DNA of 52,500 nucleotides, from the NCBI GenBank assembly GCA_018398765.1, contig JAHBMJ010005820.1:1-52500 (forward strand), in the 5' to 3' direction. The first letter of the stretch is position 1. Every line of letters starts with the position of its first letter. Both the position numbers and the translations under genes were made by a program. This document shows positions 42,178 to 52,500 of the stretch, piece by piece. This DNA is from Chromera velia (taxonomy: Eukaryota > Sar > Chromeraceae). The notes below the pieces were generated by a model that did not search any database, was not told the DNA's origin, and saw nothing but the letters and a program-made list of their open reading frames with translations.

Positions 42178-44345
42178 TCATTTCCTCTTTGTGCTCCCCT
42201 CAAGTCTGGATGTTGGTTTGACAAGCAACCGCAGTGATTCCGGCATCTCCTTTTTTCTGCCTTTCCCATTCGCACCTCCACCTCCAGAGGGAACGGGGGG
42301 AGACGGCCGAGCCTCCCGAGGCCTCGTGAGAGTCGCTGACGGAGGAGAAAACGCAGGCTGATTCGAGCTCGCCGGCTGCTGCTGCGATTTTGTGGTTTTC
42401 TGGGATGGTTTTGCACCTGCAACAGCGGCGGTGGCGCTCGAAGACGAGGGGTAGTCTTTTGAGGGAGGCGCCCTCGCTGAGGTCAGGGGGGTGCTTCGTG
42501 GACGCGTGAGCTGCTTTCGGGGGGATGGGGGGTCCTGTTTAGAGACGGCAGGAGGCTTCCGGGAAGTCGGCGTCAGCACTACGTTGGGCTTTGCGGTGCG
42601 TGTGGGGGACCGTTGGGGATCGTCTTTCCTCTTCTTCGGTGCATCAGCAGGAGAAGACGGGGAGGCGGGGGGGGGAGTGGGGGACGTTTTGTTTTGTTGG
42701 GGCCAGAAGGAGAAAGAGGGGGAAGGCTTTGTGGGATTCTGAGGATCGGGTGAGGACTCTTCATTTGTGGACGGTTGAGGGATTTCGGTTGGAACAGCTT
42801 GCGGCTTCTGTGACTTGGATGTGGGAGTGGAGTCTGGCGTCTTTCCAGGGTCGTCTTTTGCGGCTTTGCCGGGTGCAGGCTTGGGTTTGCTTCTTTGGCC
42901 CCAGTTGGACCAGAAAGGGGTCGCGTCCTCTTTTGGCTTTGGGGATTTTGTGGGGGTTTCAGCGGCCCTCTCTTTGTCTTTCTCTTTCTCGGGGGTGGCA
43001 GAGAGTGAGACGGGGAGAGATGACGACGGTTTCGGGGTGATGGGGTTTTCTTCTGCTGGGACGCCTTTCAGACTTGACTCGCCTTCCTTTGTCGGCCCCA
43101 CTGCAGAGGGGAGGGCTGTCACTGGTTGACCGTTCGGGGTTGCCGAACTGCTCTTTCCGTTCTCTGCAGATGATGGGACGGGGACAGATGGAGGCCGGGG
43201 GGGGAGGCCAATGAGCCACCGAGGGAGGTTTTTGAGGCGTCTCTCGGCCTCTGTCAAGCCCTCTTCAACGCTTTTGTTGATTAAGCTCACCCTTTCGACC
43301 GCAGCACCCCTCACGGATTCTTGCACAGCGTTGGGCGAGTTCTTTACTCTCTTCACGCTCTCGTCTACCCCCTTGGCAATCTCATTCTGAATTTTCCCGG
43401 GAATACCCAACACGCCCTCACATGCAGACCGAGCCAACCGACCCGGCAGACCCAAAGCCTCCTCAACAGCCTCAACCACCTTCTGTCTCAAACGCTCCAC
43501 TGCCTCCTCAACCACCTGAATACGCGAATCTCCAACCTCTCGGAGTTTCTCACCAAATGGGTTGTCCTGTACCGCAACGGAGTAACCCACTAGCCCCCCC
43601 ACAACAGCCCCAACCCCCAACGCATCTGTGAGAGAAGGATCGATCCTAGTCAGAGGCAACGTCGCAGAGGGATCAGAAACCTCAGCGATCGCCCCTGCCA
43701 CCGCACCCAACGAGGCCACCTCTGCCGCCCCAATAATTTCCTCCACAACCCTCCGCAGCTCCACTGGCGTCACCTCTTCTTCTTCTTCTATTGTTTCTTC
43801 CAAAATGGCGGAAGACTCTTCCTCCTCTTCCTCTTCTTCTTCGACTGCGGATGAGAACGGTGGGGGTTCCGGCGGTCTCATTGCCTCCTGGGCAGCCGTC
43901 AACGCTGCTGCGGACGCCGATGTGACGACTGACCCTGCTCTTTTCAGAGCCTCCCTCGAAATGTCAGAAAGAGAGGGGATCTCTGGCTGGGGAAGCTGCG
44001 GCAGGGGTGGCAACTGGTCTGCCACCCGTTCAAAGAGCTCACTTGCTTTGGAAGCAACAAACTGAACAGCCTTGTTCTCCCTTACAGGCTTCTCTGCACA
44101 CACACACACACACACACAGTCCAAGACCGACCATTTGACGATTTGCAAACATGAGTTAACTGAGATGGCGATCAACAAGCAAAACCAGAGAGAGACATTT
44201 TGCCGTCCAACAGGAAGAAAAATCGAGAGCACCGAGGCGTCTTTTCTTTTGGAACACCTCTCGACACACAGACAGACACATAGAAGCAAATGGGGAACAA
44301 ATGAACAGAGACAGACCTACGGACGTGCAGACAGACAGACACACT

Positions 44346-44406
<61 letters not shown>

Positions 44407-44421
44407 ACACATTCACACACA

Positions 44422-44456
<35 letters not shown>

Positions 44457-44468
44457 CACACACACACA

Positions 44469-44510
<42 letters not shown>

Positions 44511-44586
44511 CACTCACTGACACACGCACGCGCGCGCGCACACACACACACACATACATGCATACATACATACATACGTACATACA

Positions 44587-44639
<53 letters not shown>

Positions 44640-47600
44640 CGATGCAATGAAGCGTTGCACAGTTTCCTCCTCCCGTTCCCCCCCCCTCCCCTTTCCCTTC
44701 CTTCACACTGCCCGGCCATGCAGAGAGACAGACGGACTTTCCGGGGTTCTCCAGACCACCTTGATGCCGCTGTCCTTCGATTTCTTTGAAGCTGAGGGAG
44801 ACGGTGTCCCCCTCGGTCTCGCTAATTGTCCCCCTGCTGGCCTCTGTACCGCCTCTGTCTCTCTTTCGTCCCTGCGACCTCCCGTGGCTGCCCCCTTGAA
44901 GTCTCCATCTCGCAAAGCACGAAGCACATCACTCTGCATGCATGATTGATATTAAGAAATGCAAGGGAGAGGAGAGGAGAGGAGAGGAGAGGAGAGAGGA
45001 GGGGACGACAAAAACATCTGAGGAACTGCACATAAGTGTCAAGAGAGAGGAAGAGGAATACATCCCACAGGCACATTCGACGAGAGAGAAAGAAACAGTA
45101 GAAGGACATCCGAAAATCGAAAGCGGAGGACAGATCGTCTCGTTTGGGAAAGAAGGTTTGTGTGTGTAAGTAAACATCCGTCTGCACGAAGGTGGTTGGA
45201 AGGGCGAGCGAGGCAACGTGAGAGTATGACAACAGCGATGCGATCTGACGAGAGAGACACAGATAGGCCGCTCTTTTCTCAGAGGTTGGCAAATGCATGT
45301 CTATCATGCTTATTCGCATGCGCATGTATCGGACCCAGAGGAGCACTTACAGGATGCCTATGACTGCATTATTATGCACTTACTTCCTTGGCTTCTGGCT
45401 TCTGCATATCCAGGTCTTGAAGGAGACGGCTGAAACTGGCAGCATCCAATTCAAGGTCAAGGTCATCAACTTCCTCCTCCTCTTTTTGGGCTGAAGCGGC
45501 GGACATGAGCGCCTCCACACGTTTCGCCCTCTCTTCCTCTTCCTTTCGCATCTGCTCCTCCAAACGCCTCCTGACAGCTGCTTCCTCTCTCGCCTTTCTC
45601 TCTGCTTCTTCCTTTACCTTTCTCTCTGCTTCCTCTCTTGCTTTCCTTTCTGCTTCCTCCTTTGCCTTTCTCTCTGCTTCCTCTCTTGCTTTTCTTTCTG
45701 CTTCTTCCTTTGCCTTTCTCTCTGCTTCCTCTCTCTTCTTCCGCTCTGCTTCCTTTGCCTTTCTTTCTGCTTCCTCTCTTGCTTTCCTTTCTGCTTCTTC
45801 CTTCGCTTTCCTTTCTGCTTCCTCTCTTGCTTTCCTTTCTGCCTCTTCCTTTGCCTTTCTCTCTGCTTCCTCTCTTGCTTTTCTCTGTGCTTCTTCCTTG
45901 GCCTTTCTTTCTGCCTCCTCTCTCTTCTTCCTCTCAGCTTCTTCCTTTGCCTTTCTCTCTGCTTCCTCTCTCTTCTTCCTCTCTGCTTCTTCCTTTGCCT
46001 GTCTCTCTGCTTCCTCTCTCTTCTTCCTCTCTGCTTCTTCCTTTGCCTTTCTTTCTGCTTCCTCTCTTGCTTTCCTTTCTGCTTCTTCCTTTGCCTTACT
46101 TTCTGCTTCCTCTCTTGCTTTCCTTGCAGCCTCTTCCCTCGCCTTGTTTTCTTCAGCTTCTTTTCGCTTGCGAACTTCTTCTTCCTGTTTCTTTCGAAGT
46201 GCCTCTTCCTCTTTCTTCTTCCGTTCTGCTTCCTCTCTTGCTTTCCTCTCGGCTTCTTCCTTTGCCTTTCTTTCTGCTTCCTCTCTTGCTTTCCTTTCTG
46301 CTTCTTCCTTCGCTTTCCTTTCTGCTTCCTCTCTCTTCTTCCTCTCTGCTTCTTCCTTTGCCTTTCTTTCTGCTTCCTCTCTTCTTCCTCTCTGCTTCTT
46401 CCTTTGCCTTTCTTTCTGCTTCCTCTCTTTTCTTCCTCTCTGCTTCTTCCCTGGCCTTACTTTCTGCTTCCTCTCTTGCTTTCCTTGCAGCCTCTTCCCT
46501 CGCCTTGTTTTCTTCAGCTTCTTTTCGCTTGCGAACTTCTTCTTCCTGTTTCTTTCGAAGTGCCTCTTCCTCTTTCTTCTTCCGTTCTGCTTCCTCTCTT
46601 GCTTTCCTCTCGGCTTCTTCCTTTGCCTTTCTTTCTGCTTCCTCTCTTGCTCTTCTCTCCGCTTCTTCCTTTGCCTTTCTTTCTGCTTCCTCTCTTGCTT
46701 TTCTCTGTGCTTCTTCCTTGGCCTTTCTTGCAGCTTCCTCTCTTTTCTTCCTCTCTGCTTCTTCCTTCGCCTTTCTTTCTGCTTCCTTTCTTGCTTTTCT
46801 CTCTGCTTCTTCCTTTGCCTTTCTTTCTGCGTCCTCTCTAGCCTTCCTCTCTGCTTCCTCTCTTGCTTTTCTCTGTGCTTCTTCCTTTGCCTTTCTTTCT
46901 GCTTCCTCTCTTGCTTTCCTTTCTGCTTCTTCCTTTGCCTTTCTTTCTGCTTCTTTTCGCTTGCGAACTTCTTCTTCCTGTTTCTTTCGAAGCGCCTCTC
47001 CCTCTTTCTTCTTCCGTTCTGCTTCCTCTCTTGCTCTTCTGTCGGCTTCTTCCCTTGCTTCTTTCTGCGCCTCTTCCTTCAGGCGCTTCTCTTCTTCGTC
47101 TTGCCTTTTTCGCAGTTCCGCCAACTCTTTTCTCTTCCGGACTTCCTCCTGAAGCCGCTCCATTTCTGCCTGCTCTTTCGCTTTTCTTTCTTCCGCTTCC
47201 TTTCTCTTCTTGACTTCTTCTTCTTGCTTCCGTTGAAGAAGTGCAGTCTTCTCCTCTTCTTTTCGCGTCTCTTCCCCTACTCTTCTTTCCTGCTTGGGGT
47301 CCTTCTGTTCAGTACTTTTTTGCTCCCACTGACGCTCAAAATCTTCCAAACCTGTCGGCCTCGGTCGAGAGGAACTTCTCCTTGCTTTTTGGAGGGGGGA
47401 AGAAGGCTTTTTTGCTGCCTCCTCTCTCTTCTTCCTCTCTGCTTCTTCCTTTGCGTTTCTTTCTGCCTCCTCTCTCTCCTTGCTCTCTGCTTCTTCCTTC
47501 GCTTTTCTTTCTGCCTCCTCTCTTTTCTTCCTCTCTGCTTCTTCCTTTGCTTTTCTTTCTGCTTCCTCTCTTGCTTTTCTCTCTGCTTCTTCCTTCGCTT

Positions 47601-49335
47601 TCCTTTCTGCCTCCTCTCTCTTCTTCCTCTCTGCTTCTTCCTTTGCTTTTCTTTCTGCCTCCTCTCTCTTCTTCCTCTCTGCCTCTTCCTTTGCCTTTCT
47701 TGCAGCCTCCTCTCTCTTCTTCCTCTCTGCTTCTTCCTTTGCCTTTCTTTCTGCCTCCTCTCTCTTCTTCCTCTCTGCTTCTTCCTTTGCCTTTCTTTCT
47801 GCTTCCTCTCTTCCTTTTCTTTCTGCTTCTTCCTTTGCCTTTCTTGCAGCTTCCTCTCTCTTCTTCCTCTCTGCTTCTTCCTTTGCCTTTCTTTCTGCTT
47901 CCTCTCTTGCTTTCCTTTCTGCTTCTTCCTTCGCTTTCCTTTCTGCTTCCTCTCTCTTCTTCCTCTCTGCTTCTTCCTTTGCCTTTCTTTCTGCTTCCTC
48001 TCTTGCTCTTCTCTCCGCTTCTTCCTTTGCCTTTCTTTCTGCCTCCTCTCTCTTCTTCCTCTCTGCTTCTTCCTTTGCTTTTCTTTCTGCCTCCTCTCTC
48101 TTCTTCCTCACCTCTTCCTTTGCCTTTCTTTCTGCCTCCTCTCTCTTCTTCCTCTCTGCTTCTTCCTTTGCTTTTCTTTCTGCCTCCTCTCTCTTCTTCC
48201 TCTCTGCTTCTTCCTTTGCTTTTCTTTCTGCCTCCTCTCTTTTCTTCCTCTCTGCTTCTTCCTTCGCTTTTCTTTCTGCCTCCTCTCTCTTCTTCCTCTC
48301 TGCATCTTCCTTCGCTTTTCTTTCTGCTTCCTCTCTCGCTTTTCTTTCTGCTTCTTCCTTTGCCTTTCTTGCAGCTTCCTCTCTCTTCTTCCTCTCTGCT
48401 TCTTCCTTCGCTTTTCTTTCTGCCTCCTCTCTCTTCTTCCTCTCTGCTTCTTCCTTCCCTTTTCTTTCTGCCTCCTCTCTCTTCTTCCTCTCTGCTTCTT
48501 CCTTTGCTTTTCTTTCTGCCTCCTCTCTCTTCTTCCTCTCTGCTTCTTCCTTTGCTTTTCTTTCTGCCTCCTCTCGCGCCTTTTGTTCCATCTGTTGCCG
48601 TTTCTTCTCCTCTGTAACCGGAGATCCCCCCCACTCTTTCTCCAAGTCATCCAAGGCCAGTGACTGACGCCTTCTCCCTGCTGCACTTCCGCGGGAAGAC
48701 GGTGAGAGCTTCTCGCCCCTCTTTGCGGGTGGGCCCTTGGCGGCGCCTGGGGAGGTCTGCAGTGCACCTGCAGAGGAAGAGGAAGACGAAACATCCTCCT
48801 CGGCATCCCCGGAGAGAGACGGGGAAGACGAGACGTCGGTACGCTCACGAGAAAGCAAAGTGGGCTCCTCTAAGTCGTCGTCTTCAAGGCTCAACTTCTC
48901 TTTTGTTGAGCCGCGAGAGAGGGAGGCCTGGGGAGCCTCCCTCTTCTGTTGAAGTCTCTGTTTCTTTTTCTTTACGTCCGAGGCCTTTTTTCTCGGGGGG
49001 AGACGCTGAAACTCCGCCCCCGTCGCGTCTCTCAGAACACTCGCTGCCCCTCCTGGCCACCCGTCTGTTCCTGAAAATGGAAAAAAGGCCCTATCGGCAA
49101 GGGGAGAGATGCCCGGTGAAGTGTCACGAAACTTGGGGGGGGAACGATGAGAGGAGCCGCGCTGTGGAGAGGCGCCAAAGAAGGGCTCCAAGAAAGCGAA
49201 AGGGGCGTCCCTTCCACTACGATCTGTTCTGGAAGAGACGCCGTCTCCTGTCGGACGACTCTTGGCTGTGCTGAACAGCATTAGGCCGAGTGCAAGCAGA
49301 AGAGCACCCATGGGAGCCCTCGGTGATCTCATCAA
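42178..49335 (-). CDS. Giant secretory-pathway protein with K/A/E/R octapeptide repeats, three exons
   Basis: Proposed exons are 49335-45384, 44933-44760 and 44091-42178, about 2010 residues. Donors are GAA|GTAAGT and AAG|GTGGTC. Acceptors are ATGCAG and GTGCAGAG. Exon 1 starts with a signal peptide ([16 protein letters not shown]), then a Ser/Arg-rich part. Two arrays of 8-residue repeats like EEAERKAR follow, each introduced by a similar motif ([10 protein letters not shown] and [10 protein letters not shown]). The periodic Glu/Lys/Arg pattern predicts a long single alpha helix or coiled coil. The array is out of frame at about 46380, where one repeat lacks two bases; restoring them would make exon 1 end exactly in phase 0. 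Exon 3 has acidic runs, a hydrophobic stretch ([17 protein letters not shown]), amphipathic helices and a long Pro/Ser/Thr/Lys tail. The function is unknown. A signal peptide in such algae can also lead to the plastid. The exon 3 acceptor could instead be GTGCAG with a different exon 2 donor (GAAA|GTCCGT). Confidence 0.74.
44336..44640. repeat. CA/GA microsatellite cluster in intron 2 of the giant gene
   Basis: Long CA runs alternate with GA runs, CACG and CATA units. It occupies most of the intron 44759-44092, and a shorter CA run lies directly at the acceptor (44096-44119). The Cys-Val and His-Thr frames seen here are artefacts. Confidence 0.92.
44966..45000. repeat. GAGAG pentamer repeat in intron 1 of the giant gene
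   Basis: About six AGGAG/GAGAG pentamers lie inside the intron 45383-44934. They are not coding. Confidence 0.8.
45590..48590 (-). repeat. 24-bp coding minisatellite of the giant gene
   Basis: Tandem 24-nt units encode octapeptides such as [16 protein letters not shown] and KAKEEAER. Two arrays (about 48590-47420 and 46960-45590) are separated by a less regular stretch. By length there are on the order of 100 units; they were not counted one by one. The units differ by a few recurring variants, suggesting unequal exchange within the array. Confidence 0.88.
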
Positions 49336-49839
49336 GCCAGGAAATTATAGGTAAAGTCTCCGTCCCGGTCTGCGAGAGATCTAAGTTTCAGAGATACAAC
49401 GTCGGGAGAGACCTCCAACACAGCCACCGACCCACTCGATCAAAAATGATTTCTCTAAGGGTACAAATCACTGTGCCCCTTTCAGGAGCAGACGTCTAAG
49501 CTGGTCACCCGCTTGAAAGCTGTTGGGATAGCGTTCGAGTAACTCCGCCGTCTCCGTGTCATGGTGCCGCAACGTCGTGTACGACGTCGGGCTTAACATG
49601 GTTTGACACAAGGTTCACACGAATCATTGCAAGCATGCCACCTCTGGAAGATGAATACAAAGCTCCTGCCAAACTGGTTACACAACGCATCTTGCACAGA
49701 ATGTCAGAGGCCGGAGTGTGATGGAGTGTCAGTTTTTCGTCCCCGGCGGTGTACTCTTTAGTGTCTCTCTGGTCCTTATGTCGGGCCAGCGGTGCATGTA
49801 CGGGTGCGTATGAGCCGTCTCTGCTCATGCATGCATGCA
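49336..49839. promoter_or_regulatory. Upstream region of the giant gene
   Basis: About 500 bases of ordinary composition upstream of the start codon, ending in a TGCATGCATGCATG run at 49828-49841. It is presumed to hold the promoter of the minus-strand gene; no core element is recognised. Confidence 0.35.
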
Positions 49840-50570
49840 TGTTGCTTTAGTGTCGCGCCGCCGCGCGGCCCGGCCCTTCGCGCGCGGGCCCCATGCATGC
49901 ATATATATATGTGGCCCCGGAAAGCGAAGCGGGGGGCACTTACAAAACAGAAATACCCCAGCCCACGCATGCATGCATGCAGTGTCTTTCACCAAAATCT
50001 GACGCAAGCAAGCTTGCGAACGGCCCCGGAAAGCAAGAAAAATGAGAACTGCACGATTAACGCACGCCGGCCAGTTGGGGTCGCGCCGACTCCCCTGGCC
50101 CCCCCCCTCCGCGGGAAAAGCTGTGGAACTCTCCCCCCCCCCCCAGGAAAAAAGCCGCGAAACCCATGCACCTGACGCACGCACATTTGATGCACATTCA
50201 GCCTTTTGGGGCCAGGTTTTTGCCGAAAGACAGCGTACGTGCGTGCACGCACGTGGGCTGGGGTATTTCTGTTTTCTAAGTGCCCCCCACTTTGCTTTCC
50301 GGGGCCAACCCGGCCCCGAAAGGCTGATTTGCGCTATGCATATATCAGATGGGTTTAATTTTGCTTACCCCCAGGCTTTTTTCCCGGGGGGGGGGGGGGG
50401 GNGGGGAGTCGGCGTGACCGCCTGCGCGGTCGACTGGCCGGCGTACGTCAATCGTGCAGTTTTCATTTTTCTTGCTTTCCGGGGCCATTCGCAAGCTTGC
50501 TTGCGTCAGATATATATACGCGCGGTGCCGGCCCGCGCGGCCATGCATGTACAAACCTTGGCACAAACCA
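49840..50570. mobile_element. GC-rich interleaved inverted-repeat element
   Basis: Segment A (49913-49970) matches A' (50252-50306) in reverse complement. Segment B (49999-50095) matches B' (50404-50509). An outer GC-rich and ATAT-containing part (about 49850-49911) matches about 50507-50560. The order is C A B A' B' C', so this is not a simple hairpin. GGCCCCGGAAAGC recurs inside A and B. No frame is protein-like. It is probably a foldback element rearranged by a second event. Confidence 0.65.
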
Positions 50571-51950
50571 TCGGGCCAACTAAGGCATACAAAATGGAAG
50601 AAGAATATCGGGAGGAATGTATTGAATCTATATACAACAGATTGTGCTTCTTTTGTGGTGTCGACTGATGAAGTGTTGGGAGAGGGAGCTGTAGCGGTGC
50701 TTAGAAGAGCTGTGTACCAAGTTGTAGCCTCGGTGCACTTTCCTTTTCGCTATAGCTGAGAAAGAAACGCCATGAGCATCAATCAAGGTCAGTCAAATCC
50801 AGTCAAATTTGATGTGCAACTTGCCGAAGAGTCACTCAAGAGCGTTGACTCCATTGAAAATCTCTTCTGGCTGTTCTCATGGCATTGCTGTTCTCGTCCC
50901 ACCCCAATACCTTGCAGCTCGCGACGAGACGGTCAACCGGTCAGTTCCTCGTGCTCGTATGCTGTTATTTGACTGCTCCCTGCTCCATTTCACCGTGTCA
51001 AAATTATGTACACATAAAAAACAAACTGTTGCTTCTGCATATGAGAAGACAGTACAGATTTTCGCGCCGGCACGTTCTGCGTGCTTCTTTCTTCTCCTGG
51101 GACCGAATATATAGAACATGTAACCCCTCAATAGCTGAATGTTTATCGATACTTATGCATATTTTCATCCAACGTCATGAAGTGCTCCAGCTTGTGGCAC
51201 TTCTTGTTTGGGAATGGTTCGGCATCCTTCAAAAAAGTAGGGGGTCATATGGCGCGATTAGAGCTTCTTGCGGCTTCTTGATTTTCGGCCAGATGGGATA
51301 GTAGTCTGAGCTGACTCCTTACGTTTTAGTTCCATTGATTTTCGTTGTTTCATCCACTTCTGTGTATGAGTAAACGCAAATCGAGTTGTTAAAACCGTGT
51401 GTCGTCCCATCATAACTCCGGCAGAAAACAACACTCAAAGATTTCTCGCATGTGTTTGCAGACGCGATGGAAAGAGAAAGAGGGAGTGGGAAGCAGACCC
51501 TGAAGCTGACTGCGAGGTCAGGAAATTTCAAAACTTTCGGGCGAGACTTGTTTTTCTCTTTTGTACATGGCACCGTCTTTCTCTCTCTTGCATCTACTCT
51601 TAAAGTTTGGGTGAACCAGACTGATCGGATTCCAGACTGCCAGCTAGGGACATAAAGATTCAATTTGGCCGTCGCGGTCTTCTCGAAGCAGCAGTCAATC
51701 CTTCGTTTCTGTTTCTCACAGTGAATTAGACAGGACACGAGTCGGGTGTAAAAGAGATGTTCACGGAGAATCAAATTGAATGCGGCATACAGGCACCAGA
51801 TGAGGCAATGCATGATGCACCAGATGATGCATCGACTTTGCAGAGGAGATCAGGGGAGATGTTCGATCCAACTCTGAGTGCTTTGTGATACGACTGTAAT
51901 CAGGAAGTATCTGAGATCCTGTCTGACACGTACTGTCTGTATGATCATGT
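50571..51950. other. Gene-free stretch near the right edge
   Basis: Short frames occur, such as 51452-51655 after a plausible acceptor TTTGCAG at 51451-51463. There is no domain and no partner exon in phase. Nothing is called. Confidence 0.35.
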
Positions 51951-52065
51951 CTGGATGATTGCAAACCACTGACGAGAACCGTCTGGGTCATACCGAGAAT
52001 AAGAAAGGACGTCGCATGGGCTACACAGGTCGGGTCCCGAGTTCTGTGGATTTTTTTTTCTCTTG

Positions 52066-52071
52066 TGTGTG

Positions 52072-52104
<33 letters not shown>

Positions 52105-52109
52105 GTGTA

Positions 52110-52175
<66 letters not shown>

Positions 52176-52187
52176 CGTGCGTATGTA

Positions 52188-52219
<32 letters not shown>

Positions 52220-52262
52220 TATGTGTGTGTGTATATGTATGAGTGTTAGTGTGTGTGTGCGT
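52066..52262. repeat. GT/GTAT microsatellite
   Basis: A long GT run is interrupted by GTAT, GCGT and TTAG variants. It lies between the two copies of a diverged direct repeat (51958-52060 and 52339-52450). Confidence 0.92.
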
Positions 52263-52500
52263 GTCTTTATGTGAGTTTGGCGTTGCATACACTTGTGTGA
52301 ATTTAGTGCTTGAGAGCCCCTCTGCAGGATGGATGTGTGAATGATTGCAGGCCACTGACAAGATCCCTTCTGAACGAATTAGGAACAAAAAGGGGTCACC
52401 GTGCCGCACAGATGATACAGGGCGGGTCCAGGGTTCTTCTTTTTTTTTCTTTTTTCGTGTTTTTCTTTTTTTTTTGCAGCATGGTGCCCGAGTCGCCAGG

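Noticed and set aside
45505-48663. 1052-codon open frame on the + strand
   Set aside because: It is the antisense of the 24-bp coding repeat. The product is Ser/Leu/Phe/Ala monotony, and the minus strand has a signal peptide, good splice sites and exon phase agreement.

Overview
The window is nuclear DNA of a unicellular eukaryote. It holds seven spliced protein-coding genes with GT-AG introns of about 200 to 1100 bp, dense microsatellites, inverted-repeat elements and one LTR retroelement without coding capacity. The ORC4 replication gene, the seven-repeat FG-GAP receptor, the LRR protein, the pyrimidine-rich introns and the many TGCATGC palindromes fit a chromerid alveolate such as Chromera velia. 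That assignment is inference. No marker gene in the window settles it.

Layout from left to right. 1-4554 is gene-free: pyrimidine-rich and microsatellite DNA, then an AT-rich block rich in CTAG. 4555-7568 (-) is a two-exon membrane-anchored FkbM-type methyltransferase. It shares a 1.1 kb divergent upstream region, which carries a 394-bp TA-flanked MITE (8071-8464), with a multi-exon leucine-rich-repeat gene at 8705-13992 (+). The LRR gene has an 18-nt exon and three breaks in its final exon. 16923-19921 (-) is ORC4, in three exons. It is divergent from an uncharacterised four-exon gene at 20705-23490 (+) with Ala-rich repeats. 24734-25176 is a near-perfect hairpin element. 25713-28333 (+) encodes a type I membrane protein: signal peptide, seven FG-GAP-like repeats, one membrane span and a short tail. 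It is convergent with a four-exon coiled-coil, low-complexity gene at 29259-33216 (-).

35868-40308 is an LTR retroelement with TGTA...TACA ends, a GCAC target duplication and a polypurine tract, but no gag or pol. 42178-49335 (-) is a very long gene. Exon 1 has a signal peptide followed by about 3 kb of 24-nt repeats encoding K/A/E/R-rich octapeptides. Two further exons add acidic, hydrophobic and Pro/Ser-rich parts. 49840-50570 is a GC-rich set of interleaved inverted repeats. The right end is microsatellite and diverged repeat DNA.

There is no operon-like logic. The genes are independent housekeeping, membrane and repeat-protein genes in divergent and convergent pairs. Exon boundaries were derived by hand from splice-site matches and phase agreement between exons. 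No similarity search was run.
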